Source: Caballeronia sordidicola (GTDB lineage: Bacteria; Pseudomonadota; Gammaproteobacteria; Burkholderiales; Burkholderiaceae). Taken from it: a stretch of DNA of 64,000 nt. The translations under genes and the position numbers were made by a program. Position 1 is the first letter of the stretch; each line of letters opens with the position of its first letter. The stretch lies in NCBI RefSeq assembly GCF_002220365.1, contig NZ_MTHB01000246.1, forward strand, positions 1 through 64,000, in the 5' to 3' direction. Shown here piece by piece: positions 54,409 through 63,097 of the stretch. The notes below the pieces were generated by a model. It was not told where the DNA came from, ran no database searches, and saw only the letters and a list, made by a program, of their open reading frames with translations.

Positions 54409-57400
54409 CTACCGTCGGCGCAAATCGAGCGTGAACGGAAACTCCAGGCTGCGCTTCGGTTCCTCCACGTCCATCCGTCCGGGCGTATGGCCGATTCTGA
54501 AAAAGCGCGCGCGCCGCCGGCTTTCCGCCTCGTATGCGTTGACCGGATAGGTCACATAGTTGCGGCCACCCGGATGGGCTACATGATACCGGCATCCGCC
54601 TATGGACCGGTTGCTCCAGGTGTCAACGATGTCAAAGGTCAGCGGTGCATCCACGCCAATCGACGGATGCAGCGCCGTCGGCTGGGACCATGCCCTGAAG
54701 CGCACGCCGGCCACATGCTCGCTCACCCGCCCGGTGGGTTGCAACGGCAGCGGCACGCCGTTGACCGTCACCACGTGGCGGTTGTCGTTGAGCCCGAGCA
54801 CGCGCACTTCGAGCCGTTCCACCGACGAATCCACATAGCGCACCGTACCGCCCGGCGACCCCTGCTCGCCCATTACGTGCCACGGCTCCAGCGCGCTGCG
54901 TACCGTCAGTTCAATACCGTTTGTCTGGACCGCTCCCACCAGCGGGAAACGGAACTCGAAATGCGGCGCGAACCACGCGGCATCGAACGCATAGCCGGCT
55001 TCGTTGAGGTCCGCGATGACATCGTGGAAATCCATTTCGATGAACGTGCCGAGCAGGAAACGATCATGCAGTTCCGTGCCCCAGCGCGTGAGGCGCGTGG
55101 TGTAAGGCTTGTCCCAGAACCGCGCGACCAGCGCGCGCAGCAGCAACTGCTGGACGAGGCTCATGCGGGCGTGCGGCGGCATTTCGAAGCCCCGCAGTTC
55201 GAGCAGGCCGAGGCGGCCGGTCGGACCATCGGGGGAATACAGCTTGTCGATGCAGAATTCCGCGCGGTGCGTATTGCCGGTCACATCGATCAGCAGGTTG
55301 CGCAACGTCCGGTCGATCAGCCACGGCGGCAGCAATGCGCTGTCGCGACCGCCCAGGCGTTCGAGCTGATGTTCGATCTCCTTGAAGGCTATCTCCAGCT
55401 CATACAATTGGTCGTTGCGTGCTTCGTCAACGCGCGGCGCCTGGCTGGTCGGTCCGAGAAACAATCCCGAGAACAGGTACGACATCGACGGATGGTTGAT
55501 GAAGTACGCAATCAGGCTTGCAAGCAGGTCGGGACGCCGCAGGAACGGGCTGTCGGCAGGCGTTGCACCGCCGAGCACGAAATGATTGCCGCCGCCCGTG
55601 CCGGTGTGACGCCCATCGGTCATGAACTTCTCGGTGCTGAGATAACTTTCGTGCGCCGATTGATACAGGAACTCGGTGTGATCGACGAGTTGATCCCAGC
55701 TCGACGCCGGATGGATGTTCACCTCGATCACGCCCGGATCCGGCGTGACTTGCAGCATCTTGAGGCGGGCATCGCGTGGCGGCGGATACCCTTCTATCAC
55801 CACTTTCATGTGCAGATCGGCGGCTGTTGCCTCAATGGCCGCGAGCAGGTCGAGGTAGTCATCGAGTTCGGTCAGCGGCGGCATGAACACATGCAGCAGG
55901 CTCTTGCCGCTTCCAAACGATTTCTCTTCGACGTCAGGTCCCGCCGCACGCGCCGGATCTCGCGCTTCAACACATAGCGCAGTACGCCGGATCCACGATG
56001 CAGACTCTCCGCGCGACGGCTCGCGGGTTGAGGTTGCGGGTCGTGATAATCCAGTGCCCGGTGTTGCGCCAGTGCCAGTTCCCGCACCAGTTCCCGCACC
56101 ACTTCCCGCACCTTCGCCCGCTTTTCCTTCCATACTTTCGCCAACCAGGGCTTCGCCGCGATATTGCATGCGCAATTCCATCGCCTGGCGCAACGGTGCA
56201 GGCGGCCCGAACGGATCGTGCGGGTGTTGATACGGAAAGTCCCCCGCACTCACCCACGGTAGCGATTCGAGCGGCAACCGATATCCCATCGGCGAGTCGC
56301 CGGGAATCAGGTACATGCGGCCATCGCGGAAAAACCAGGGACCGCTGACCCATGTCGGCGCTTGCATCGGAACATCGCGCTCGCGCGCTATAGGCAGCAC
56401 ATAACCCGTCACCTGCGACAAGCCTGCATCGAATACACGACGCAGGCGCATGCGCTCCATCTCGTCTTCGAGTTCGGATTCGAACGGGTCCACGTTCACC
56501 GGCAGGCGACGCTCACGCCACAGGTAGTAGAACGTGTCTTCGTAACCGGGCTGGATATACGACGGATCCAGCGAAACCTTGTCCGCCAGATGTTCGATAA
56601 AGCGCCTTGCATCCTCGGCCGTGTAGTTGCCGGGATCGCGTTCATCGGCAAATAGCTTGGGGTCTTCCCAGATCGGCTCGCCATCTGCGCGCCAGAACAG
56701 CGACATGGCCCAGCGGGGCAACTGTTCACCCGGATACCACTTGCCTTGTCCGAGATGCAGAAAACCACCTACGCCATAACGTGCACGCAGTTTGTCCATC
56801 AGCGAGACGGCATAACCGCGCTTCGTCGGCCCGAGTGCATCCGTGTTCCATTCAGCTGCATCGCGGTCGCTCACGGCGACGAACGTAGGCTCGCCGCCCA
56901 TCGTCAGGCGCACGTCCATGTCGGTCAGTTCCTGGTCGACTTGCGCGCCCATCTTCTGCACCGCGGTCCACACTTCTTCTGTATATGGCTTCGTCACGCG
57001 TGGCGTTTCGAGTACGCGCTGCACCTGCATGATGTGCTCGAACTCGACTTCGCTTTCATCGACAGCGCCCGAGATAGGCGCGGCGCTGCCCGGTTCAGGC
57101 GTGCAGGCGACGGGGATATGCCCCTCGCCAGCCAGCAGTCCCGAAGTCGGATCGAGGCCGATCCAGCCCGCGCCGGGCAGGAAGACTTCGCACCACGCGT
57201 GCAGGTCGGTGAAGTCGACTTCGGTGCCGCTCGGGCCATCGAGGGACTTTTGGTCGGGGGTGAGCTGGATCAGATAACCGGAAACGAAACGCGCCGCCAG
57301 CCCGAGCTGGCGTAAAGCCTCGACGAGCAGCCAACCAGTGTCGCGGCACGATCCCAGCGCTTTTTCGAGCGTTTCCTCCGGCGTCTGGACGCCGGGTTCC

Positions 57401-57885
57401 ATGCGAATCACGTAGCCAATGTCGTGCTGCAGCCGCTGGTTCAGTTCGACCAGGAAATCGGCCGTTACCTTGGGCGTCTTGTCGATACTTTCAACAAACT
57501 TGGCCAGCAACGGCGTGGGCTCGCGTTTGATCAGGTACGGAGCCAACTCGGCCGCGAGTTCCGGTTCATACGCGAACGGGAATTTTTCGGCGTAGGGCTC
57601 AAGGAAGAAGTCGAAGGGGTTGTACACCGCCATCTCGGCGACCAGATCGACCGTGATCTTGAATTCCCGCGTTTTCTCGGGAAAGACGAGCCGCGCCTGA
57701 TAGTTGGCGAACGCGTCCTGCTGCCAGTTGATGAAGTGTTCGGATGGCTCGACCCGCATCGAATACGAAACGATCGGGGTACGGCAATGCGGCGCAGGCC
57801 GCAGGCGCACGACCTGCGGTGAAAGGCCGACGAGGCGGTCATAACGGTAGTGCGTGACATGGTTCAACGCGACACGGATTGACAC
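54409..57885 (-). CDS. large transglutaminase-like protein with DUF2126
   Basis: 1158 residues from a GTG at 57885 with AGGAG seven bases upstream; an ATG at 57912 is less likely. The transglutaminase domain has Cys180 (LGSCRDTGWL), His229 (DLHAWCEVF) and Asp245 (IGLDPTSG). The remaining 850 residues are DUF2126. About residue 590-620 lies a Gly/Ala/Thr low-complexity insert encoded by short tandem repeats (56040-56130). It is first in the operon with the ATP-grasp/alpha-E and transglutaminase 1 genes. The role is presumed peptide processing or ligation in the cytoplasm. Confidence 0.9.
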   Translation of the reverse strand: MSIRVALNHVTHYRYDRLVGLSPQVVRLRPAPHCRTPIVSYSMRVEPSEHFINWQQDAFANYQARLVFPEKTREFKITVDLVAEMAVYNPFDFFLEPYAEKFPFAYEPELAAELAPYLIKREPTPLLAKFVESIDKTPKVTADFLVELNQRLQHDIGYVIRMEPGVQTPEETLEKALGSCRDTGWLLVEALRQLGLAARFVSGYLIQLTPDQKSLDGPSGTEVDFTDLHAWCEVFLPGAGWIGLDPTSGLLAGEGHIPVACTPEPGSAAPISGAVDESEVEFEHIMQVQRVLETPRVTKPYTEEVWTAVQKMGAQVDQELTDMDVRLTMGGEPTFVAVSDRDAAEWNTDALGPTKRGYAVSLMDKLRARYGVGGFLHLGQGKWYPGEQLPRWAMSLFWRADGEPIWEDPKLFADERDPGNYTAEDARRFIEHLADKVSLDPSYIQPGYEDTFYYLWRERRLPVNVDPFESELEDEMERMRLRRVFDAGLSQVTGYVLPIARERDVPMQAPTWVSGPWFFRDGRMYLIPGDSPMGYRLPLESLPWVSAGDFPYQHPHDPFGPPAPLRQAMELRMQYRGEALVGESMEGKAGEGAGSGAGTGAGTGTGATPGTGLSRPATSTREPSRGESASWIRRTALCVEARDPARAAGPDVEEKSFGSGKSLLHVFMPPLTELDDYLDLLAAIEATAADLHMKVVIEGYPPPRDARLKMLQVTPDPGVIEVNIHPASSWDQLVDHTEFLYQSAHESYLSTEKFMTDGRHTGTGGGNHFVLGGATPADSPFLRRPDLLASLIAYFINHPSMSYLFSGLFLGPTSQAPRVDEARNDQLYELEIAFKEIEHQLERLGGRDSALLPPWLIDRTLRNLLIDVTGNTHRAEFCIDKLYSPDGPTGRLGLLELRGFEMPPHARMSLVQQLLLRALVARFWDKPYTTRLTRWGTELHDRFLLGTFIEMDFHDVIADLNEAGYAFDAAWFAPHFEFRFPLVGAVQTNGIELTVRSALEPWHVMGEQGSPGGTVRYVDSSVERLEVRVLGLNDNRHVVTVNGVPLPLQPTGRVSEHVAGVRFRAWSQPTALHPSIGVDAPLTFDIVDTWSNRSIGGCRYHVAHPGGRNYVTYPVNAYEAESRRRARFFRIGHTPGRMDVEEPKRSLEFPFTLDLRRR

Positions 57886-58145
57886 ACCTGACTCCTGGAC
57901 GAATTTTGGCAATCTTCAAAAGCAAACTCCATGCCGTTTGGCCAAACGCACCATCGGGCAAGGCTTCTGGGCACTTCCATGCACTCAATACTGCTTTGAA
58001 CCCATTTCCAGCGCCCCTTGATGCACCAAACTGGCGCGTAAAACGCCCTTTGCGTCTGGACCGGAGCGTTCCTGCGGCGGCACGTGGCTTGCTTGATAGC
58101 CACCATTAAGCCACCACGCCCTGTATTCCAGCCTATCTCTTCAAT

Positions 58146-59321
58146 ATGAAAACATTCCACTGCGGCCGTTGCCAGCATCACGTTTTTTTCGAGAATGTGA
58201 AATGCGAATCCTGTGCGGCGTTGCTGGGCTTCGTGCCTGAATTATCAGAAGTTTGCGCGTTCGAGCCAGCCGGCGACACGTTGTGGCGCGCGTTGAACCC
58301 ATCGGCGAACGGTGCGCTGTTCCGGCAGTGCAACAACTACGCGCTCGAGAACGTCTGCAACTGGATGATCCCGGCCGATTCGCCGGACGTGTTGTGCCCG
58401 GCGTGCAGCCTGACGCGGACTATCCCCAACCTCTCCCGCCCGGAAAATCGCGTCTACTGGTACAAGCTGGAGACGGCCAAGCGGCGCCTGTTGTTCGCGC
58501 TCTCGGCACTCGGCCTGAACACCGATTCGCGACGGATCAACCCGGAAACCGGTTTGCAGTTCGAGTTTCTCGAGGACGGAGCCATGGGGCCGAAGGTCCT
58601 GACCGGTCACGACAACGGCCTCATTACGATGAACATAGCCGAAGCCGATGACGCCTTGCGTGAACGCATGCGCGCGGACATGCACGAGCCGTACCGGACT
58701 TTGCTGGGACATTTTCGGCATGAGATAGGCCACTACTACTTCGACCGTCTCGTGGCGAATACAAGCTGGGAAGAACCGTTTCGCGAGATCTTCGGCGATG
58801 AGCGCGCGGACTATGCCCAATCACTCCAGGCCCATTACGACAATGGACCACCAGCCGACTGGGACCAGTCTTATGTGAGCGCCTACGCCACCACGCATCC
58901 GTGGGAAGACTGGGCCGAGACGTGGGCACATTACCTGCATATCGTCGATACAGTCGACACCGCCGCCGCATGCGGATTCAAGCTCGATCCAAAGTCCGAC
59001 AATGAACCGTCGCTTACCGAGATAGAGCCGGTCGAGAACACCAGTTTCGATAAGCTCATGAAGCAATGGTTTCCGCTCATGTACGCGTTGAACAGCTTGA
59101 ATCGAAGCCTGGGACTAGCCGATGCGTATCCGTTCACGCTCTCGCCGAAGGTCGTCGCCAAGCTACGTTTCGTGCACAAGGTGATTGCGGGCGCGAGTGC
59201 GCAGAAACACGCAAACGATGCGAGTGCTGACGCTCAACAAGCAAATAAACAGGAAAATCAGCAAGACATGAAGCAAGACCTGCAAGACCAGCAAGACCAG
59301 CCGGCGGCAGCGTCCGGTTGA
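58146..59321 (+). CDS. putative zinc-binding metallopeptidase with zinc ribbon
   Basis: 391 residues. The N-terminus is a zinc ribbon (FHCGRCQHHVFFENVKCESC) with CxxC pairs. The peptidase motif is HEIGH starting at His192 (FRHEIGHYYFDRL), and a downstream Glu/Asp-rich stretch (FGDERADYAQSL) may supply the third ligand. The C-terminal 40 residues are Gln/Asp repeats (NQQDMKQDLQDQQDQPAA). It is divergent from the transglutaminase/ATP-grasp operon and in line with transglutaminase 3, with which it is commonly clustered. Probably cytoplasmic. Confidence 0.88.
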   Translation: MKTFHCGRCQHHVFFENVKCESCAALLGFVPELSEVCAFEPAGDTLWRALNPSANGALFRQCNNYALENVCNWMIPADSPDVLCPACSLTRTIPNLSRPENRVYWYKLETAKRRLLFALSALGLNTDSRRINPETGLQFEFLEDGAMGPKVLTGHDNGLITMNIAEADDALRERMRADMHEPYRTLLGHFRHEIGHYYFDRLVANTSWEEPFREIFGDERADYAQSLQAHYDNGPPADWDQSYVSAYATTHPWEDWAETWAHYLHIVDTVDTAAACGFKLDPKSDNEPSLTEIEPVENTSFDKLMKQWFPLMYALNSLNRSLGLADAYPFTLSPKVVAKLRFVHKVIAGASAQKHANDASADAQQANKQENQQDMKQDLQDQQDQPAAASG

Positions 59322-59467
59322 TCATAAATTAATCACGAGTTCAACCTGTTGAACTCCGGTTTGATCATCGTCCCTGGTGAAACGGGCGATGTCGATGCCA
59401 GCAACTCCCTGGCCGCGGCCATTTACGCACCTCAACCTACGCACCTCAACCGAAAAAGGTCAGTCCG

Positions 59468-60271
59468 ATGAAGCTCCGCGTTGGTTACGAACTGGTCTAT
59501 GAATGCGTGCAGCCGACACCGATGCTGCTGATGCTGAACATGCACGCTTCGCGGGCGCAGAACATCCTTGTCCCGGACATCCTGAGGGTCAGCCCGACGG
59601 TGCCCTACACGCAGTATCACGACTCATTCGGCAATCTGTGCAGCCGGCTGGTTGCGCCGCAAGGCTGGCTCACGCTGTCCACGGAAGGATTGATCGACGT
59701 GCCGCCTTACATGGAGTTGCAGGAGCCGAACGGTTATCAGCATGCCGTTGAAGAACTGCCCGACGAGTGCATGCAGTTCCTGCTCGGCAGCCGCTACTGC
59801 GAGACCGATCTGCTGTCCGATGCCGCCTGGCAGATGTTCGGGCATACGCCGCTCGGACGCGCCCGGGTCCAGGCTATTTGCGATTTTGTTCATCGGCACA
59901 TACGGTTCGACTACAACTGCGCGCGTCCGACCAAGACGGCGTTCGAAGCGTATCGGGAAGGCGTGGGCGTATGCCGGGACTTTGCGCATCTGGCCGTCGC
60001 GTTATGCCGCGCGATGAACATTCCGGCGCGTTACTGCACGGGGTATATCAGCGACATCGGTTTGCCGCCGCCCTATGCGCCCATGGATTTCTGCGCCTGG
60101 ATGGAGGTGTATCTGGGCAATACGTGGCAGACATTCGATCCGCGCAACAATGCGCCGCGTACCGGCCGTGTATTGATGGCAAGAGGCCGCGACGCCGCCG
60201 ACGTCGCGTTGAGCAACACCTTCGGCACCACCACGCTGGTCAGGTTCAGCGTGGTTTGCGAGCCTCAATAA
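59468..60271 (+). CDS. transglutaminase-like protein 3, triad His replaced by Cys
   Basis: 267 residues. The transglutaminase fold has Cys169 (GVCRDFAHLA) and Asp224 (TFDPRNN), but the position of the catalytic His reads DFCAWMEVYL, with Cys209. Some members of this short subfamily may also depart from His, so function is uncertain. The tail GRVLMARGRDAADVALSNTF is well conserved. The gene lies 146 bases downstream of the metallopeptidase gene on the same strand and belongs to the same peptide-processing neighbourhood. Confidence 0.85.
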   Translation: MKLRVGYELVYECVQPTPMLLMLNMHASRAQNILVPDILRVSPTVPYTQYHDSFGNLCSRLVAPQGWLTLSTEGLIDVPPYMELQEPNGYQHAVEELPDECMQFLLGSRYCETDLLSDAAWQMFGHTPLGRARVQAICDFVHRHIRFDYNCARPTKTAFEAYREGVGVCRDFAHLAVALCRAMNIPARYCTGYISDIGLPPPYAPMDFCAWMEVYLGNTWQTFDPRNNAPRTGRVLMARGRDAADVALSNTFGTTTLVRFSVVCEPQ

Positions 60272-60412
60272 GTCCTCACTAACTCCTCAGTGACTCGCGC
60301 GGCCGGCTCGACGATAGCCGATCGAGAACGGCCACGCAGCGTCAGCCGGATGACCTGGCTGACGCTGCCGTTCAGTGCATGAGTTCCCTACGTGCGCAAA
60401 TGGCTGCCGGCG

Positions 60413-60847
60413 TTACTTCGCAAACAGCGAAGCGATGTTCGCAAACGCCTTGATCTCGAGCGCATTGCCCGACGGGTCCAGGAAGAACATAGTGGCCTGC
60501 TCGCCGACTTCACCCTTGAAGCGCACATGCGGCTCGATGATGAATTCCACCCCGGCCGCCGTGAGTTTGTCCGATGCCGCTTGCCACTGGTCCATCGGCA
60601 ACACCACGCCGAAGTGCCGGACCGGGACTGCATCACCGTCCACCTCGCTCGTCTTCCGATGACCGATTTCGTCCGGTGCGAGATGGGCCACGATCTGGTG
60701 CCCATAGAAATTGAAGTCCACCCAGTCGGCAGAGCTGCGGCCTTCCGGGCAGCCGAGCAGGTCGCCATAAAACTCGCGGGCGGCTGCAAGGTCATGGACT
60801 GGAAAGGCGAGATGGAAAGGGGAGATGGCAGCAGTGGCGTCGCTCAT
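60413..60847 (-). CDS. VOC-family (glyoxalase-like) protein
   Basis: 144 residues from the Met opening MSDATAAISPFHLAFPVHDL; the longer frame to 60919 has no support. Two beta-alpha-beta-beta-beta modules are seen: LAAAREFYGDLLGCPEG first, then FFLDPSGNALEIKAF with the metal-ligand Glu near the end, and His in FGVVLP-preceding VRHF. The family includes lyases, dioxygenases and resistance proteins; none can be chosen here. It is divergent from a LysR gene 207 bases away. Confidence 0.85.
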   Translation of the reverse strand: MSDATAAISPFHLAFPVHDLAAAREFYGDLLGCPEGRSSADWVDFNFYGHQIVAHLAPDEIGHRKTSEVDGDAVPVRHFGVVLPMDQWQAASDKLTAAGVEFIIEPHVRFKGEVGEQATMFFLDPSGNALEIKAFANIASLFAK

Positions 60848-61054
60848 GGCAGGGCTCGGATATCGGTTGAGTGATACGTATTCGACGACGCGGACAAGGT
60901 CTGTCCGCACCGCCGTCATGGTGCGCGAAAAATGGATCTCACGCCATGGGAAGACAGTTTAGGGGCAACGAGAATAGTTGAATAACCATAGTTTTTTTAG
61001 CTCAGTATCAATAAAATCGATCAATCAAAGCCTTTAATACCGGTCGATAAAACC

Positions 61055-61921
61055 ATGATGCGAGAGCTGAAAACCTTTCTGGCGGTCGTGCGTTTCGGGA
61101 CATTCGCGAGTGCCGGGGCGCATATTGGACTGACCCAGTCGGCTGTCAGCGCGCAGATCCAGCGGCTGGAGGAAGACCTGGGTTTTCCGCTATTCGACCG
61201 GACAGGGCGTTCGGCCACGCTCAACGCCGCGGGCAAGCAGACTGTCGAGTCTGCCGAAGAATTATTGTCGGTCTACGCCCGCCTGGCCGCGCGAGGCGGC
61301 ACGGCGCAACAGTCGGGCCTGCTGCGGGTGGGGGCTATCGCGTCGGCGCAGGCTTCGTTTCTCGTCAACGCCATTGAACTGTTCCGGCAGACGTCGCCAG
61401 GGTGGCGAATTCGCGTGGTTCCCGGCGTGTCGCTCAACTTGCTCGCTCAGGTGGACTCCGGTGAAGTCGACGTCGCGGTGATCATCAAACCCCCTTTCGC
61501 ATTGCCGGCCGAACTGCACTGGCGCACGCTGCTCACCGAAACCTTCGTGCTGCTGGTCCCGCGCGAGCTTGCGGACCGGCCGTGGCGCGCGCTGCTCAAG
61601 TCAGAGCCTTTTATTCGATACGACCGGAGTTCTTTTGGAGGGCGCCTCGTCGACCGCTTTCTCAGAAGGATTCGCGTGACGGTTCAGGATGTCGTCGAAC
61701 TGGACGAATTGCAAGGAATCGTCGGGCTCGTGGCACATGGGGTAGGCATTGCGCTCATCCCCCAATCGTCGGCGCTGCATGTGCCCGACACCGTAAGCGC
61801 GTTGTCTCTTGGAGACGAGACCTTCACGCGCGAAATCGGCCTCGTCCAGCGGCATACGAGAAATGAGCAAACCGTCACCGTGCAATTCGCCGGGTCCGTC
61901 TGTGCAGTTCTGCCGCGATGA
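61055..61921 (+). CDS. LysR-family regulator
   Basis: 288 residues. It opens MMRELKTFLAVVRFGTFASA and has the helix GAHIGLTQSAVSAQIQRLEE. The effector domain is complete. Its divergent neighbour is the VOC-family gene, the likely target; the downstream esterase is convergent. The AT-rich stretch before the start (60975-61050) is the probable shared promoter region. Confidence 0.9.
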   Translation: MMRELKTFLAVVRFGTFASAGAHIGLTQSAVSAQIQRLEEDLGFPLFDRTGRSATLNAAGKQTVESAEELLSVYARLAARGGTAQQSGLLRVGAIASAQASFLVNAIELFRQTSPGWRIRVVPGVSLNLLAQVDSGEVDVAVIIKPPFALPAELHWRTLLTETFVLLVPRELADRPWRALLKSEPFIRYDRSSFGGRLVDRFLRRIRVTVQDVVELDELQGIVGLVAHGVGIALIPQSSALHVPDTVSALSLGDETFTREIGLVQRHTRNEQTVTVQFAGSVCAVLPR

Positions 61922-61974
61922 GGAACCGGCGTCATTGAAGTCCAAACCGCAGTAGAACGGAGAACCGGGTCAAG

Positions 61975-61996
61975 CGGCGCTCTTGCAAGAGCGCCG
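61975..61996. terminator. 22-bp perfect palindrome between convergent genes
   Basis: CGGCGCTCT and AGAGCGCCG pair perfectly around TGCA. It lies 54 bases after the LysR stop and 41 bases after the esterase stop, so it may end transcription from both sides. No T-run is present. Confidence 0.5.
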
Positions 61997-62036
61997 GGAT
62001 CTACCTGGTCTCGGCCGCTCTCCTGAATGTGTCGCG

Positions 62037-62963
62037 CTAGGCCCAGTGGCGGGTCAGGAACGCAGCCACCTCGTCGAGCGCGCGGCGCGCGGTCGGCAAG
62101 TCTCTCGTCGCGCTCTGGAAGACGTGGTGCAGCCCTTCGAAGATATCGAGCCGCACCTCGCCGCCTTTGTCCGCGGCCGCCTGCGCATAGCGCCGTGCGT
62201 CGTCGAGCAGGATCTCGTCTGCGCCCACCTGGATGAGCAATGGCGGCAGGACCTCGGGCACGGCGTAGAGCGGGGACGCCCGGCCGTCCTTCGGATCGGC
62301 GCCGGCAAGATAGGCTCCTGCAGGCCCGCGAAGCATTTCCGGCTGGAAGATGGGGTCGTGGATGTCGGGACTGACGAACGAGGCGCCGGTCATCGCCAGA
62401 TCGAGCCATGGCGAAAAAACCGAGATGGACGCTATTGCCGGCGCGGTCGTCGCCGTATCGCCCAGCACGCTGAGCGCCAGTCCGCCACCCGCGGAGTCGC
62501 CGACCAGCGCGACTTGCGAGACGCCTTGGCGGCCCAACCAGCGGCGAAGCGCGGCGGCGGCCCCGGGCGCGGCCGGGAACACATGCTCCGGCGCCAGTGG
62601 ATAGTCGGCGACGAACGCCGCGACCCCGGCGCGAACCGCCACCTGGCTGGCCAGTCCGCGATAGGCCTTGGCCGAGCCCAGCATGTAGGCGCCGCCGTGC
62701 AGGAAAAGGATCGCCCGGCCAGCCGGCGCGCCGGTCGGCCGCACCCACCAGCCGCTGACTCCGTCGCGGTCGACGGCTTCCAGGGTCACGCCATCGGCGA
62801 TCGGCGTCCTGGCGATCAGCGTGTCATAGGTCTCGCGCTGATTGCCGGTCGGGTTCGAGAATAGACCGTGGATCTCGGCGAGCACAGCTTGCTCAATCTG
62901 GCGCTCGTCGGCGGACAGAACGTGCCGGGTCTCAACGGAGGTCGTCTTGGTGGCGGTAGTCAT
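62037..62963 (-). CDS. HSL-type alpha/beta hydrolase (esterase/lipase)
   Basis: 308 residues from the Met opening MTTATKTTSVETRHVLSADE; the longer frame overlaps the divergent LysR start. Features of the hormone-sensitive-lipase family are HGG at 89-91 (LFLHGGAYMLG, oxyanion hole), GDSAGG with nucleophile Ser157, Asp in the DEILLDD segment, and His in GLHHVF. No signal peptide is seen. It hydrolyses short-chain esters, with the substrate unknown. It is divergent from the LysR gene at 63098, which probably regulates it. Confidence 0.92.
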   Translation of the reverse strand: MTTATKTTSVETRHVLSADERQIEQAVLAEIHGLFSNPTGNQRETYDTLIARTPIADGVTLEAVDRDGVSGWWVRPTGAPAGRAILFLHGGAYMLGSAKAYRGLASQVAVRAGVAAFVADYPLAPEHVFPAAPGAAAALRRWLGRQGVSQVALVGDSAGGGLALSVLGDTATTAPAIASISVFSPWLDLAMTGASFVSPDIHDPIFQPEMLRGPAGAYLAGADPKDGRASPLYAVPEVLPPLLIQVGADEILLDDARRYAQAAADKGGEVRLDIFEGLHHVFQSATRDLPTARRALDEVAAFLTRHWA

Positions 62964-63097
62964 GTAATTCACCTTTGATTTATGGGGCTGGAACTGTCCA
63001 GCCCCCTCTGACGTCAGGATCATCCATTTCCATCTGGCGCGGAAGCCGGGTTCCTGGAATACAATCCATTCCTGACAGGAAGTATTGGGAACCCTCA

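Noticed and set aside
53143..55977. Long plus-strand frames opposite the transglutaminase/ATP-grasp operon
   Set aside because: Shadows of well-supported minus-strand genes, with no recognisable domains.
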